Positions 24,204 to 32,452 of a DNA stretch of 44,337 nt are shown here, piece by piece. Origin of the DNA: JADFQT01 sp965216025 (GTDB lineage: Bacteria; Chloroflexota; Dehalococcoidia; Lucifugimonadales; UBA3495). Positions within the stretch are counted from its first letter, which is position 1; each line of letters opens with the position of its first letter. The translations under genes and the position numbers were made by a program. The notes beneath the pieces are model-generated. The model saw nothing but the letters and a program-made list of their open reading frames with translations. It was not told the DNA's origin and ran no database searches. The stretch covers positions 1-44,337 of the forward strand of contig CBDCEX010000005.1 in assembly GCA_965216025.1 (NCBI GenBank). Reading direction: 5' to 3'.

Positions 24204-25058
24204 CTAAGTAAACTCCAGGTCCAAGTTAATGTCCAGGGCCCGGGTGGAATGGGTCAGACCACCAATGGAGATCAGGTCAACACCGGTTTCGGCCACCGCG
24301 CGGACGGTTTCCAGGTTGATACCGCCGGACGCTTCGACCACCGCCCGTCCCTTTACTATCCCCATCGCTTCCCTCATAGTGTCCACCGCCATGTTGTCCA
24401 GCATGATAATGTGGGCGCCGGCATCCACCGCCTCTCTGACCCCTTCCAGTGTCTCGACCTCCACTTCAACCTTGATGGTGTGGGAGGCGCCGGCCAGGGC
24501 TCGTTGGATGACCTCCTTCAATCCCACCTCCTGGGAGCGCAGGGCTTCAATATGGTTGTCCTTGATCAGAATCCCATCCGCCAGGTTCATGCGATGGTTG
24601 TAGCCCCCACCCATACGCACCGCATACTTGTCCAGGTAGCGATGTCCCGGCGCCGTCTTGCGGGTGTCGACGATGCGGGCGGCACAGCCCGCCACTGCCC
24701 GGACGTAGGTGTTGGTATCGCTGGCGATGCCGCTCATCCGCTGTAGGAAGTTGAGAGCGATGCGCTCAGCGCGGAGGATGCTGCCGGCGGAGCCCGTAAC
24801 CGTTGCGATTTCCGAGCCCGGCGCCAGAGCAGCGCCTTCAGCAAGTAGCGCCTGAATTTCCAGATCCAGGTCTACCCGGTGGAAAACCGCTCCGGCGACA
24901 TCCATCCCGGCCAGAATGCCGCTGGCTTTGGCACGAAGCATGCCCACCCCTATTATCTCGGGTGGAATCAATACCTGGCTGGTGGGGTCGTTGAAAGTCT
25001 GATCCTCCGCGATGGCCGCGTCGATCAGCTGATACACCTCCGGAGGAAGCTGACTCAT
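24204..25058 (-). CDS. nadC: Nicotinate-nucleotide pyrophosphorylase (carboxylating)
   Basis: This 284-residue quinolinate phosphoribosyltransferase makes nicotinate mononucleotide from quinolinate and PRPP. The N-terminal domain begins PPEVYQLIDAAIAEDQTFND. Motifs include ERIALNFLQRMSGIAS, DTRKTAPGHRYLDKYAVRMG (about 135-154), GGGYNHRMNLADGILIKDNH in part overlapping this, and the barrel segments KVEVEVETLEGVREAVDAGA, IIMLDN and VEASGGINLETV, with the PRPP/phosphate site GGLTHST. The length is normal. It overlaps nadB by four bases (ATGA), which indicates translational coupling. nadA is not in the window. Confidence 0.95.
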   Translation of the reverse strand: MSQLPPEVYQLIDAAIAEDQTFNDPTSQVLIPPEIIGVGMLRAKASGILAGMDVAGAVFHRVDLDLEIQALLAEGAALAPGSEIATVTGSAGSILRAERIALNFLQRMSGIASDTNTYVRAVAGCAARIVDTRKTAPGHRYLDKYAVRMGGGYNHRMNLADGILIKDNHIEALRSQEVGLKEVIQRALAGASHTIKVEVEVETLEGVREAVDAGAHIIMLDNMAVDTMREAMGIVKGRAVVEASGGINLETVRAVAETGVDLISIGGLTHSTRALDINLDLEFT

Positions 25059-26632
25059 CCTGCTACTCCTTCTCCAGTCAACTGAACGTGCTTCTCCCAG
25101 TTTGGCGAGGTATCCGGGAAGTCCTCCCTAAAATGGGAGCCCCGGCTTTCCTGGCGAATCAGCGCCGCTTCCACCATTAGCCGTCCCAGCAGCAGCAGAT
25201 TCCGCAGCTCATACCCCGCCTGGTCGGCGGGCTCGGGGATAGTTCGCTCCCAGGCGCACAGGATGCGAGCCGAGAGCAGCAGTCGAGAGCCGTGGCGGCT
25301 GATCCCCGCGTTTCGCCAGAGCAGATCCTGCAGGGCCTCCTTGCTCAAAGCGGGCATGCTGGCGCAGACCAGTGGCCGAGGCCGCAGGGTGGTGGCTAGG
25401 TCTCCGGTTTCTTCTGGGGCATTTCCCAGGGATTCCTGACGTTCCGGCGCATCGCCGATGCTGCTGGCGATCAACCGCTGAGCGAAAACCAGGGTGTCCA
25501 GCAGGGAGTTGCTGGCCAGCCGGTTGGCCCCGTGAACCGCCGAGCAGGCTACTTCGCCGCAGGCGTAAAGCCCCCGAATGTTGGTTCGGCCCCAGGTATC
25601 TATCTTTACGCCGCCCATCATGTAGTGGGCCGCGGGAGCTACCGGCACCGGCTCCTTGGTAATGTCCACGCCGTAGCCCAGGCAAAAGCTGTAAATCGTC
25701 GGAAAGCGGCTCTGTACCGTCTCGGAAGATAAGTGGGAAATGTCCAGAAAAACCCGGCGCCCGGAGCCACGCTCCATTTCGGCTACGAGGGCCCGGGAAA
25801 CCACATCCCGCGGCGCCAGATCGGCCAACGGGTGGTAATCGGCCATGAAAGCACGCCCCGACTCATCCCGCAGCACCGCGCCCTCCCCGCGCATGGCCTC
25901 GGAGAGGAGGAAGGTCGGCGCGCCTTCAATCCAGAGGGCGGTGGGATGAAACTGGTAGAACTCCATGTCCATTACGGTGGCTCCGGCCAGAAACCCCAGG
26001 GCCACGCCATCTCCGGTGGCCACCTCGGGATTGGTCGTGTACTTGAATACCTGCCCAGCGCCCCCGGTACTGATAACTACGGTCCGGCCGGTGAAAGTTT
26101 CCTGGCACCCGTTGACACCGTTTAGGGTTTCAACCGCCCCAACGACGCCTTCCTCAACCACCAAGCCGGTGGCCAGGGTGTATTCGAGCACTTTAATGTC
26201 CGACCGAGTAACTTGCTCGGCCAGGGTTAGCTCTATGTGCTGGCCGGTGGCGTCTCCTCCGGCGTGGAGGATGCGCGGCAGGCTGTGGGCGCCTTCCCGA
26301 CCCAGGGCGACCTGGCCGTGGATGGTGTCGAAGGGAACGCCCCATTGAATCAGCCGGGCCACCCGCTGTGGACCTTCATCGGTCAGGACCTGGACCGCTG
26401 CCGGGTCGCAAAGACCAGCCCCGGCGGCCAGGGTGTCTTGCATGTGCAGCGCCGGAGAATCGCCGGGTCCCACCGCCGCGGCAATGCCCCCCTGGGCGTA
26501 CCGGGTGTTGCAGTCGTCAATCCGGCCCTTGGTCACAATCAATACGGTACCGTGCTCCCTGGCCAGCAAAGCAGTGTTCAAGCCGGCGATACCGCTGCCG
26601 ATGATTATGTAGTCGTAGTCAGGCCTGTTCAC
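25055..26632 (-). CDS. nadB: L-aspartate oxidase
   Basis: This 525-residue FAD enzyme oxidises L-aspartate to iminoaspartate, the first step of de novo NAD synthesis. The N-terminal dinucleotide site is YIIIGSGIAGLNTALLAREH (about 8-27). CNTRYAQGGIAAAVG is the flavin-contact segment, and EFYQFHPTALWIEG, LLSEAMRGEGAVLRD and ISHLSSETVQSRFPTIY are active-site and capping-domain elements. HYMMGGVKIDTWGRTNIRGL and ACGEVACSAVHGANRLASNS complete the family signature. It uses oxygen or fumarate as acceptor. It starts the nadB-nadC operon; nadC begins within its last codons. Confidence 0.95.
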   Translation of the reverse strand: MNRPDYDYIIIGSGIAGLNTALLAREHGTVLIVTKGRIDDCNTRYAQGGIAAAVGPGDSPALHMQDTLAAGAGLCDPAAVQVLTDEGPQRVARLIQWGVPFDTIHGQVALGREGAHSLPRILHAGGDATGQHIELTLAEQVTRSDIKVLEYTLATGLVVEEGVVGAVETLNGVNGCQETFTGRTVVISTGGAGQVFKYTTNPEVATGDGVALGFLAGATVMDMEFYQFHPTALWIEGAPTFLLSEAMRGEGAVLRDESGRAFMADYHPLADLAPRDVVSRALVAEMERGSGRRVFLDISHLSSETVQSRFPTIYSFCLGYGVDITKEPVPVAPAAHYMMGGVKIDTWGRTNIRGLYACGEVACSAVHGANRLASNSLLDTLVFAQRLIASSIGDAPERQESLGNAPEETGDLATTLRPRPLVCASMPALSKEALQDLLWRNAGISRHGSRLLLSARILCAWERTIPEPADQAGYELRNLLLLGRLMVEAALIRQESRGSHFREDFPDTSPNWEKHVQLTGEGVAG

Positions 26633-26765
26633 CGGCTATTCCGCTTCCAACCTTTGCCTGTCCCGGGCATTAAGCCACTCCTGAAGAAATTACCAAACTG
26701 GGTAGATCCAAATCTCCCTCAGTTCGCCTTTGAGACCAAATATTTCAGACAGCGGTAAGACAGAT

Positions 26766-28340
26766 TTAACCCGACGCAATCCAGTCGACGACGCGCTCGC
26801 CTATCATGACAACCGTTGCATGAGCACCCCCGGACCTGGGTATTCGCGGCATCACCGACGCATCAGCGACCCACAACCCTTGTACTCCCTTGACCCGGCA
26901 GTATTGATCAACTACCGCCATTGGGTCTGAATCCGGGCCCATCTTGCAGGTCCCGGTTACGTGCCTGGCTGTTCCCACGATTTGGCGTATCCAAAGGTCC
27001 AAAGCGTCGTCGTCGGCCAGAATGTCATCGGTTGGGTGGATCCGGTGATCGGCCACGTCTTTAAACGCGTCGGATTCTAGAATTTTAACCCCAAATCGCA
27101 GGCCTTCACGCACCCGTCGAATGTCGTTTGGATGCTGGAGATAACGGTAGTTAAAGGATGGCTGTACCGCCGGGTCGGCCGAGGCCAACTTGACGTATCC
27201 GGTGCCGTCGGGCAACCCGAGAGTACACGATATTCGGGCCACCCGGTCCGGGGGAACTTCCCCGACCAGGTACTTGGTCCGTACACCGGCGACGCGCTCC
27301 TGCCGTGGATCGACAACTGGGCTGGTCCTCAGCACCATATCGTTGCTGGCGCTTGACCCTTGGGAGGTGTAGTGCAAACCGAAGTGCACCGCATCGTCGT
27401 CGCCAGCGAGGGTGATTCCTTCTCTGACCTGGTAGGTAATCTGGGCGCTGAGGTGGTTCATTAGGTTCTGTCCTACTCCGGGGAGCACATGAACCGCGGG
27501 TATCCCAAATTGCTGCAGCTGGTCCTCGGGGCCGATTCCCGATAGCATGAGCAGGTGGGGCGATTTGATGGCCCCGGCGCTCAGCACAACCCGGTCTGCT
27601 TCGACGTTGAAAACCTCGCCCCCGCTTTCGACTTCCACGCCGACGGCCTTTGAATCCTGGATCAAGACCTTCCTGACGAAAACCTCTCCCCTCACCGTGA
27701 GGTTAAGACGGTGGCGCATCGGCATGAGATGAGTTAAAGCAGCGCTCATTCTCATGCCGTCCAGATTGTTCGTGGGAGACACGCCAAGGCCAGAGGGGTT
27801 TGGGCCATTGGTATCCTCCGTGGTGCCGAACCCCTCCTGCAAACAGGCGGCATGGAAGGCCTTTTGGATGTCCGGCCAGGGACCCGACTGACGGCGTCTT
27901 ACTGGCATTGGTCCATCCGTTCCATGAAAATCATCCCGAATGTCTAGATCACGCTCCGATTTTCTAAAGTAAGGCAGTACCTTGTCATAAGACCATTCAT
28001 CGTTGCCGAGAGAAGACCAGGAGTCAAAATCCTCGGGTAATCCCCTTTGCATTGCCTGACCGTTGATGGACGACCCTCCCCCGATCACCTTGCCCTGCGC
28101 CACGTGAATCTCCCCTTGCTCCTCGGTGATTGTTCCCCGCAGGGCCCAGTTGTGCGCCGAGTCTGGGGATTCTGCAAATCTGGTGCCGCCGAACTTTATT
28201 TCGTCCGGCAGGTTGGCTAGATCCGGGTAATCTGGCCCGGCTTCCAGCAACAGAACGGAGGTATTCGCGTTTTCAGCCAATCTGCTGGCCAACACCGATC
28301 CAGCCGCTCCCCCGCCAACGATAACAACGTCATATTTCAT
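26766..28340 (-). CDS. GMC-family FAD oxidoreductase (choline dehydrogenase-like)
   Basis: This 524-residue protein has the Rossmann motif VIVGGGAAGSVLASRLAENA (about 5-24) and LLEAGPDYPD. The GMC signature 1 region IGGGSSINGQAMQRGLPEDF lies at about 86-105. GAIKSPHLLMLSGIGP (about 255) is signature 2. The C-terminal catalytic region is ARHVTGTCKMGPDSDPMAVV with the conserved His. Further on, RSGGAHATVVMIGER carries His where many family members have Asn as the second catalytic residue. Substrates are alcohols, from choline to sugar or polyethylene glycol alcohols; this one is not predictable. AGGGAGGGCT precedes the ATG. It is divergent from the cupin operon. Confidence 0.9.
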   Translation of the reverse strand: MKYDVVIVGGGAAGSVLASRLAENANTSVLLLEAGPDYPDLANLPDEIKFGGTRFAESPDSAHNWALRGTITEEQGEIHVAQGKVIGGGSSINGQAMQRGLPEDFDSWSSLGNDEWSYDKVLPYFRKSERDLDIRDDFHGTDGPMPVRRRQSGPWPDIQKAFHAACLQEGFGTTEDTNGPNPSGLGVSPTNNLDGMRMSAALTHLMPMRHRLNLTVRGEVFVRKVLIQDSKAVGVEVESGGEVFNVEADRVVLSAGAIKSPHLLMLSGIGPEDQLQQFGIPAVHVLPGVGQNLMNHLSAQITYQVREGITLAGDDDAVHFGLHYTSQGSSASNDMVLRTSPVVDPRQERVAGVRTKYLVGEVPPDRVARISCTLGLPDGTGYVKLASADPAVQPSFNYRYLQHPNDIRRVREGLRFGVKILESDAFKDVADHRIHPTDDILADDDALDLWIRQIVGTARHVTGTCKMGPDSDPMAVVDQYCRVKGVQGLWVADASVMPRIPRSGGAHATVVMIGERVVDWIASG

Positions 28341-28420
28341 GAGCCCTCCCTAATATAAAATGTGGATATAGGGGCATGTAAGTTTTGGACTTCGCGAATA
28401 CACCTGGGCACGAGCAATGT

Positions 28421-28494
28421 TGTCATACCGAGCTGGAACGTAGTGGAGGCGAGCAAACTAAGATTTCTCCTTCGCTTCACTCCCTGGAAATGAC
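28421..28494. repeat. Dispersed palindromic repeat in a 530-base gene-free stretch
   Basis: TGTCATACCGAGCTGGAACG at 28421 and CTTCACTCCCTGGAAATGAC ending at 28494 are imperfect inverted arms around AAGATTTCTCCTTCG. This is a pattern widespread in environmental bacterial genomes. Its first 16 shared bases recur at 2989-3004. The rest of the gap 28341-28874 shows only the promoter at 28763 and nothing else recognised. Confidence 0.6.
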
Positions 28495-28762
28495 CTGGTC
28501 CTTCCGGGGAAGGAGGTTTTTAGCTACATCACCTAACCCTCAGTCCGCCTTGAAAAAGGGAGTATCGCGGGATTTACCGAAACGGCGACTACTCCGACCG
28601 TATCTAGCTAGAGATTCAAGGCTAAGGAAAAAGACTACACTGGCCCGCTGAATCTGGCGGCAATCCTTAAACCGGCCCTATTGTACTCCATAGGCCAAAG
28701 CTAGGCCAGAAAGTTGATTTCCCTACAGTTCAAGCCGCCCAGGCCAAGGGCTGATATTCAAC

Positions 28763-28791
28763 TTGACAGGCCGAGACAGGGGCCATACCAT
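28763..28791 (+). promoter_or_regulatory. Promoter of the cupin operon
   Basis: TTGACA (28763-28768), a 17-base spacer and TACCAT (28786-28791) lie 84 bases before the cupin start. Confidence 0.62.
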
Positions 28792-28874
28792 CCCCCACAT
28801 TAGGGCTGGGTCCGGATGTAAAGCTCAGGCCGGAGCCAAATATAAAACCAGATATGCCAGATAGGAAGGATAGT

Positions 28875-29270
28875 ATGAGCACCCCGATTACGGTACAAAA
28901 GCCCTACGTTGTTCATGGTCCCCAGGACCCGAGTGCTACGGCGCAAACCAGAGGGATGGTCAGGAGCCCGGGAATAGTGCCGGGCACCGCCGGGGCTTCC
29001 AAAATTTGGCTGGGCCTGGTTACCGCCGCCCCCCACGAGCAGGGGCCTCCCCACCATCACGGCGAGGCTGAAACCGCAGCGTATATACTGGAAGGGCGGG
29101 TGCGCGTTTATTTTGGCGAGGATTTTAAAGAGTACGTGGACGCCGGTCCTGGGGACTTTCTGTTCGTCCCGGCCCATGTTCACCACATTGAAGCCAACCC
29201 TTTCGATGAGCCCCAAAGGGCCGTGCTGGCCCGATCGCCGGATAACATAGTCGTCAATCTGGAAGATTAG
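28875..29270 (+). CDS. Cupin-domain protein
   Basis: This protein of 131 residues forms a single cupin barrel. The metal-binding motif 1, PPHHHGEAETAAYILEGRVR (about 57-76), supplies His, His and Glu ligands. Motif 2, DAGPGDFLFVPAHVHHIEAN (about 88-107), supplies the last His. The start at ATG 28875 has AGGAAGGA upstream. Cupins of this size act as dioxygenases, isomerases or binding proteins; no more specific activity is visible. It is the first gene of a three-gene set with the 2H-like and PEP-mutase-like genes, under the promoter at 28763. Confidence 0.85.
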   Translation: MSTPITVQKPYVVHGPQDPSATAQTRGMVRSPGIVPGTAGASKIWLGLVTAAPHEQGPPHHHGEAETAAYILEGRVRVYFGEDFKEYVDAGPGDFLFVPAHVHHIEANPFDEPQRAVLARSPDNIVVNLED

Positions 29271-29329
29271 CCGCTTCCCGGCCTCATTGGAGAGAACGGG
29301 CGGGAACGCCATAAGCGAGGGCGAGTACC

Positions 29330-29980
29330 GTGTCAGTTCGTTACGGAATAGCCTTGATTCCGGAGCCTGGTTTCACTGCGCGGGTATACCGGGCACGCCA
29401 GCTTATCTGCGGCCAGTACGCCTGCTGGGCGGCCGAGATGCACATGCTCCGCCTTCCCCTGATTGAGTATTTTCAATGCCCAGAGGCCGCCGTCGAGTCG
29501 ATATCCGCTGGTCTGGGAAGGGTAGCCCGGGAGGGGAATTACCAGGGGGTGCCCCTGGCCCATCATGGAGCGTCAACCGCCCCGGAATGTCCCGGAGATA
29601 TTTTTCTGGACTTCACCGTGCCTGACCCGGAGGACCGCCAACAACGAAGATTTCTGACGCTAAATGCCCTGCGGACAGACGTGATGGAACTACTGCGGCA
29701 GGTGTATGGCGTAAATACCGGCGATGTACAGTCTTCCGATAAGTACAGGCCCCAGATCAGCTTGATGCAGCACGCGGAGCTGCCCCCAACGGTGTTCGAG
29801 AGCGCCGTTGTTTTCGCCGGCGTGGTGATTAAAGACCTGGAAATTCCCAATGAGACCCGCGCCTGGCAGCTGGTGTTGCTGCGCTTTGAATCGGACGCGG
29901 CCGGCGAGGACTGGAACCAGGGAGGCTGGTCCGCCGACCTGCGCTGGAATCTGCTGGCCAGCTATCCAATGTACGCCTGA
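29330..29980 (+). CDS. 2H phosphoesterase-like protein (2'-5' RNA ligase fold), degenerate motifs
   Basis: This protein of 216 residues starts with GTG. YGIALIPEPGFTARVYRARQ opens like 2H phosphoesterase/LigT-fold proteins. The first motif position shows HMLRLPL and the second KYRPQISLMQ; in the family these are H-x-T/S. Here the second histidine appears replaced by Gln, so hydrolytic activity as in 2'-5' phosphoesterases is doubtful. The fold assignment rests on the overall pattern and the RPQISL strand and is moderate. It is 59 bases after the cupin gene and 34 before the PEP-mutase-like gene, so it is likely in their operon. Confidence 0.55.
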   Translation: MSVRYGIALIPEPGFTARVYRARQLICGQYACWAAEMHMLRLPLIEYFQCPEAAVESISAGLGRVAREGNYQGVPLAHHGASTAPECPGDIFLDFTVPDPEDRQQRRFLTLNALRTDVMELLRQVYGVNTGDVQSSDKYRPQISLMQHAELPPTVFESAVVFAGVVIKDLEIPNETRAWQLVLLRFESDAAGEDWNQGGWSADLRWNLLASYPMYA

Positions 29981-30014
29981 TTAAGACTTGATCAAAACTC
30001 GGCAGGAGAAATCG

Positions 30015-30869
30015 ATGAATACTACCACCAGATTGCGTCAGATGCTCGATTCCGGCCCCATGGTGGTCGCACCCTTCATCCTGAACGCGCTGCACGCCAA
30101 GATAGCCGAATCGGTGGGGTTTGCCGCTGTCTACATGACCGGCGCCGGCACGGCGGCTGAGCGCGGCTTCCTGGACGTTGGCCTGCTGACCATGACCGAA
30201 ATGGTCGCCAACTCCAAGTACATCGCCGGCGCGGTGGAAATCCCAGTGATTTGCGATGCGGACACCGGCTACGGCAACATGATCAACGTCCAGCGCACAG
30301 TTCGGGAGTACGAGGCCGCCGGTGTGGCCGGCATCCACATAGAGGATCAGGTTTTCCCCAAGAAATGCGGATTTTTTGAAGGCAAGCAGGTGATTCCCAT
30401 GGAGGAGCACGTGCAGAAAATTCGGGCCCCGCTGGACGCCCGGCGGGACCCGGATTTTGTTATTATCGCCCGCTGCGACGCCTATGCCGTCACCGGCTGG
30501 GAGGATACCGTCACCAAATGCCGCGCCTACCGGGATGCGGGGGCGGATATGGTATTCGTGGACGGGATCAAGACTTCGGAAGACCTGGCCAATTATGCCA
30601 CCGATTTGAAGGAGCTGCCCCGGATGTATAACGGCGACCTAGCGCCCACTCAGGAGGTAGACGCCCTGGGGTATCGGTTAATGATCTGCGGCAGCACTAT
30701 CTGGCTGGTTTACCAGCAGATTCGGGACGCCTTCTCTGAACTCAAGGAGACCGGCGAGGTCAATCCGGAACGTTACGGCACCCGCTGGGACGTGGCCGGA
30801 TTGCTCGGCCTGGATCAGATATACGAGCTGGAGCGCAAGTACGGCTCGTCCAGCATTCCAGTGGCCTAA
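30015..30869 (+). CDS. Isocitrate lyase/PEP mutase-family enzyme (PrpB-like)
   Basis: This 284-residue TIM-barrel enzyme shows the substrate-metal motif VICDADTGYGN (about 76-86), the acidic metal segment GIHIEDQVFPKKCGFFEGK (about 109-127) with the catalytic Cys of the KKCG loop, and IIARCDAYAV. Family members cleave C-C bonds in 2-methylisocitrate or dimethylmalate, or decarboxylate oxaloacetate. The FFEGK loop differs from the HLDGK of canonical PrpB, so the substrate is uncertain. The start is ATG 30015 with AGGAGA upstream. Its stop codon TAA is the first three bases of a MITE end (30867), so the original 3' end of the gene may have been altered by that insertion. Confidence 0.88.
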   Translation: MNTTTRLRQMLDSGPMVVAPFILNALHAKIAESVGFAAVYMTGAGTAAERGFLDVGLLTMTEMVANSKYIAGAVEIPVICDADTGYGNMINVQRTVREYEAAGVAGIHIEDQVFPKKCGFFEGKQVIPMEEHVQKIRAPLDARRDPDFVIIARCDAYAVTGWEDTVTKCRAYRDAGADMVFVDGIKTSEDLANYATDLKELPRMYNGDLAPTQEVDALGYRLMICGSTIWLVYQQIRDAFSELKETGEVNPERYGTRWDVAGLLGLDQIYELERKYGSSSIPVA

Positions 30870-30892
30870 ATCAAAGCTAAGGTGGGACCCAC

Positions 30893-32039
30893 CTAAACCA
30901 AAGCCAAGGTGGGAACTACATTTTGCAGCGATGGCAAAGGTAGGGAAGGTGTAAAGATCAAAGCATCGGCTCGGGCCTGTAACCGGGTTGGGCAGCGATG
31001 TTTCCCTTCATCCTTACGATGAATTAGCCCGCCGAAGAATTGATTCATCTTCTCTTGGACTTTGGCTTTTGTTCCCAGGCATTCGTTGGCCGTGACCTCT
31101 TCTCTGGCCCAGTCCCAGACGGCTTCGTCGGCGTTGAAGTCTGGGCTGTAGGCCGGTAAGGCCACCAACCTCAGATGCAAGTTAGGAGTGGTCAAATAGC
31201 TGCGAATCGCTGCTCCTCGGTGGGCTGGCCCATTGTCCCAGATTACTACCAGAGGTCCAGGATGGTTTGCTCTTAGCTGCTGTAAAAAGGCGGTGGAGGT
31301 TTCGGCATTGCTGTTTCCAGCTATTTCCATGGCTTCCACCTCCCCAGTCTCCAGACAAACTCCCGAGTAGTAGCAGGCCTTCTCTCCCCACCGGGGACTG
31401 GTGGAGTCCACCAGCGCTGCCTCTCCCTTGAGTACCCATTTGCCTCGCAGGTGGGCATCGGCCCGAAAGTGGGCTTCATCCACGAAGAAGATCTTGGCTC
31501 CACTCTCTTGGGCCTCCTCTCGGATTTGGCTGTACTGGAGGACGAAGGCTTTCCGTTCTTCATCCTTGGCTTTCAGGAGGCGTTTCTTGGGTCGCTTCAG
31601 CACGAAGCCCAACCGATGGAGGTAGTTCAAGCAACTGCTCCGACTCAGCCCCAGGTCAAAGCTCTGCTTGAGAAATTGCCTTACTACTTTCCAGTTCCAG
31701 TTGGACAATTCAATCCCCGCCTCCCCAGGCGGATTTTGCACCGCAGACTTCAGTTGGTTCTGTTGACCTCGGTTCAAGACGGGGGGGGGGGGAACCCCCA
31801 GTCTGCTCAAAGACCAAACCTTGGGCCCCGCCTTGGCGAAAGTTGTCCAGCCAGTTTCCGATGGTATGAGGCTCTCTCTCCAAAGCCTCAGCCACTTGAG
31901 TGGCCGACCACCCTTGGGCCAACAACCATAGCCCATGCCATCGCTCTCGCTCCCGAGGTGTTGGCGCCCGATACATCCTTTCCCGTAAGTCGCCTACATC
32001 CAGTTGCCACCGTTCCAGGAGTTGCACTATGTCTGTCAT
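30893..32039 (-). CDS. IS630-family transposase in two overlapping frames (copy C)
   Basis: ORF A starts at ATG 32039 (MTDIVQLLERWQLDVGDLRE) and carries the helix-turn-helix segment SATQVAEALEREPHTIGNWL. It runs to 31710. ORF B, in the +1 frame, carries the DDE domain: KIFFVDEAHFRADAHLRGKW (first Asp), LVVIWDNGPAHRG (second Asp) and SPDFNADEAVWDWAREEV (acidic third position). The two frames overlap across a run of 12 C on the coding strand (31781-31792), so a full protein of about 380 residues needs a +1 or -2 shift there. In copy B the tract is C6, which keeps the same frame relation. The TAG stop is made by the terminal T, the A of the TA duplication and the flanking G. Confidence 0.85.
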
Positions 32040-32131
32040 CCCTTCCACCACCGCCAATCGACTTCTTTTACAGAATATCGCAACTCCTCTTCGGGTTCGC
32101 TTTATGTAGGTTTCACCTTAGCTTTGGTTTA
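30894..32131 (-). mobile_element. IS630-family element, copy C (apparently complete)
   Basis: It has TA-flanked terminal repeats (TAAACCAAAGCCAAGGTGGG at the left, TAAACCAAAGCTAAGGTGAA inverted at the right). The target was CTAG. It is 1238 bases long with both open reading frames intact on the minus strand, the best candidate for the active member of the family in this window. Confidence 0.9.
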
Positions 32132-32177
32132 GTTATATACCCAGACTTTGCGAGTTTTATCTTGGTATTAGTTTAGA

Positions 32178-32197
32178 AAGAGGGGTTCTCCCCTCTT
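32178..32197. terminator. Perfect 8-pair hairpin
   Basis: AAGAGGGG-TTCT-CCCCTCTT follows directly after the outer MITE end and precedes the GYD gene start. It could terminate the upstream operon. Confidence 0.45.
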
Positions 32198-32257
32198 GGC
32201 AGCCGGCGCAAAATACAGGAGGCCGGTTATTAAAGGAGGTTGGTTATGGCCCACTAC

Positions 32258-32452
32258 TAAGCTGGACTTTGTACATTCGAGCCGCGTAGGTGGGCGTATC
32301 TGTGAGGCGGTCGTATAGGGCGGCTGGGACTTTTTCACTGTCGCTGTCGCGCCTAGACATTGAAAAACCCCCAGACGACATCCACAGATGGCGGCGCACT
32401 AATTCCATCGTTACTGGTTTATGGTTACTGGCTTTTGTACAAAGTCGAGCTA
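32258..32452. mobile_element. Small non-coding element with 17-base inverted ends
   Basis: TAAGCTGGACTTTGTACA (32258-32275) is matched by TGTACAAAGTCGAGCTA (32436-32452) in inverted orientation, with one mismatch and one gap. The 195-base interior has no gene and no similarity to the other elements here. Its right edge abuts the IS5 element. Confidence 0.65.

Larger units (their letters stand above)
30867..32175. mobile_element. MITE of the IS630 B/C family, split by IS630 copy C
   Basis: Outer ends TAAATCAAAGCTAAGGTGGG (30867) and, inverted, TAAACTAATACCAAGATAAA (32175) resemble the ends of the inner element and of the 83-base MITE at 20912. Removing the inner element (30894-32131, keeping one TA) leaves about 73 bases, similar to the other MITEs. 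Its outer target is CTAG (C before, G after). Confidence 0.65.

Noticed and set aside
24009..24746. Plus-strand open frame of 245 codons
   Set aside because: It is antisense to nadC and begins in a dispersed repeat.
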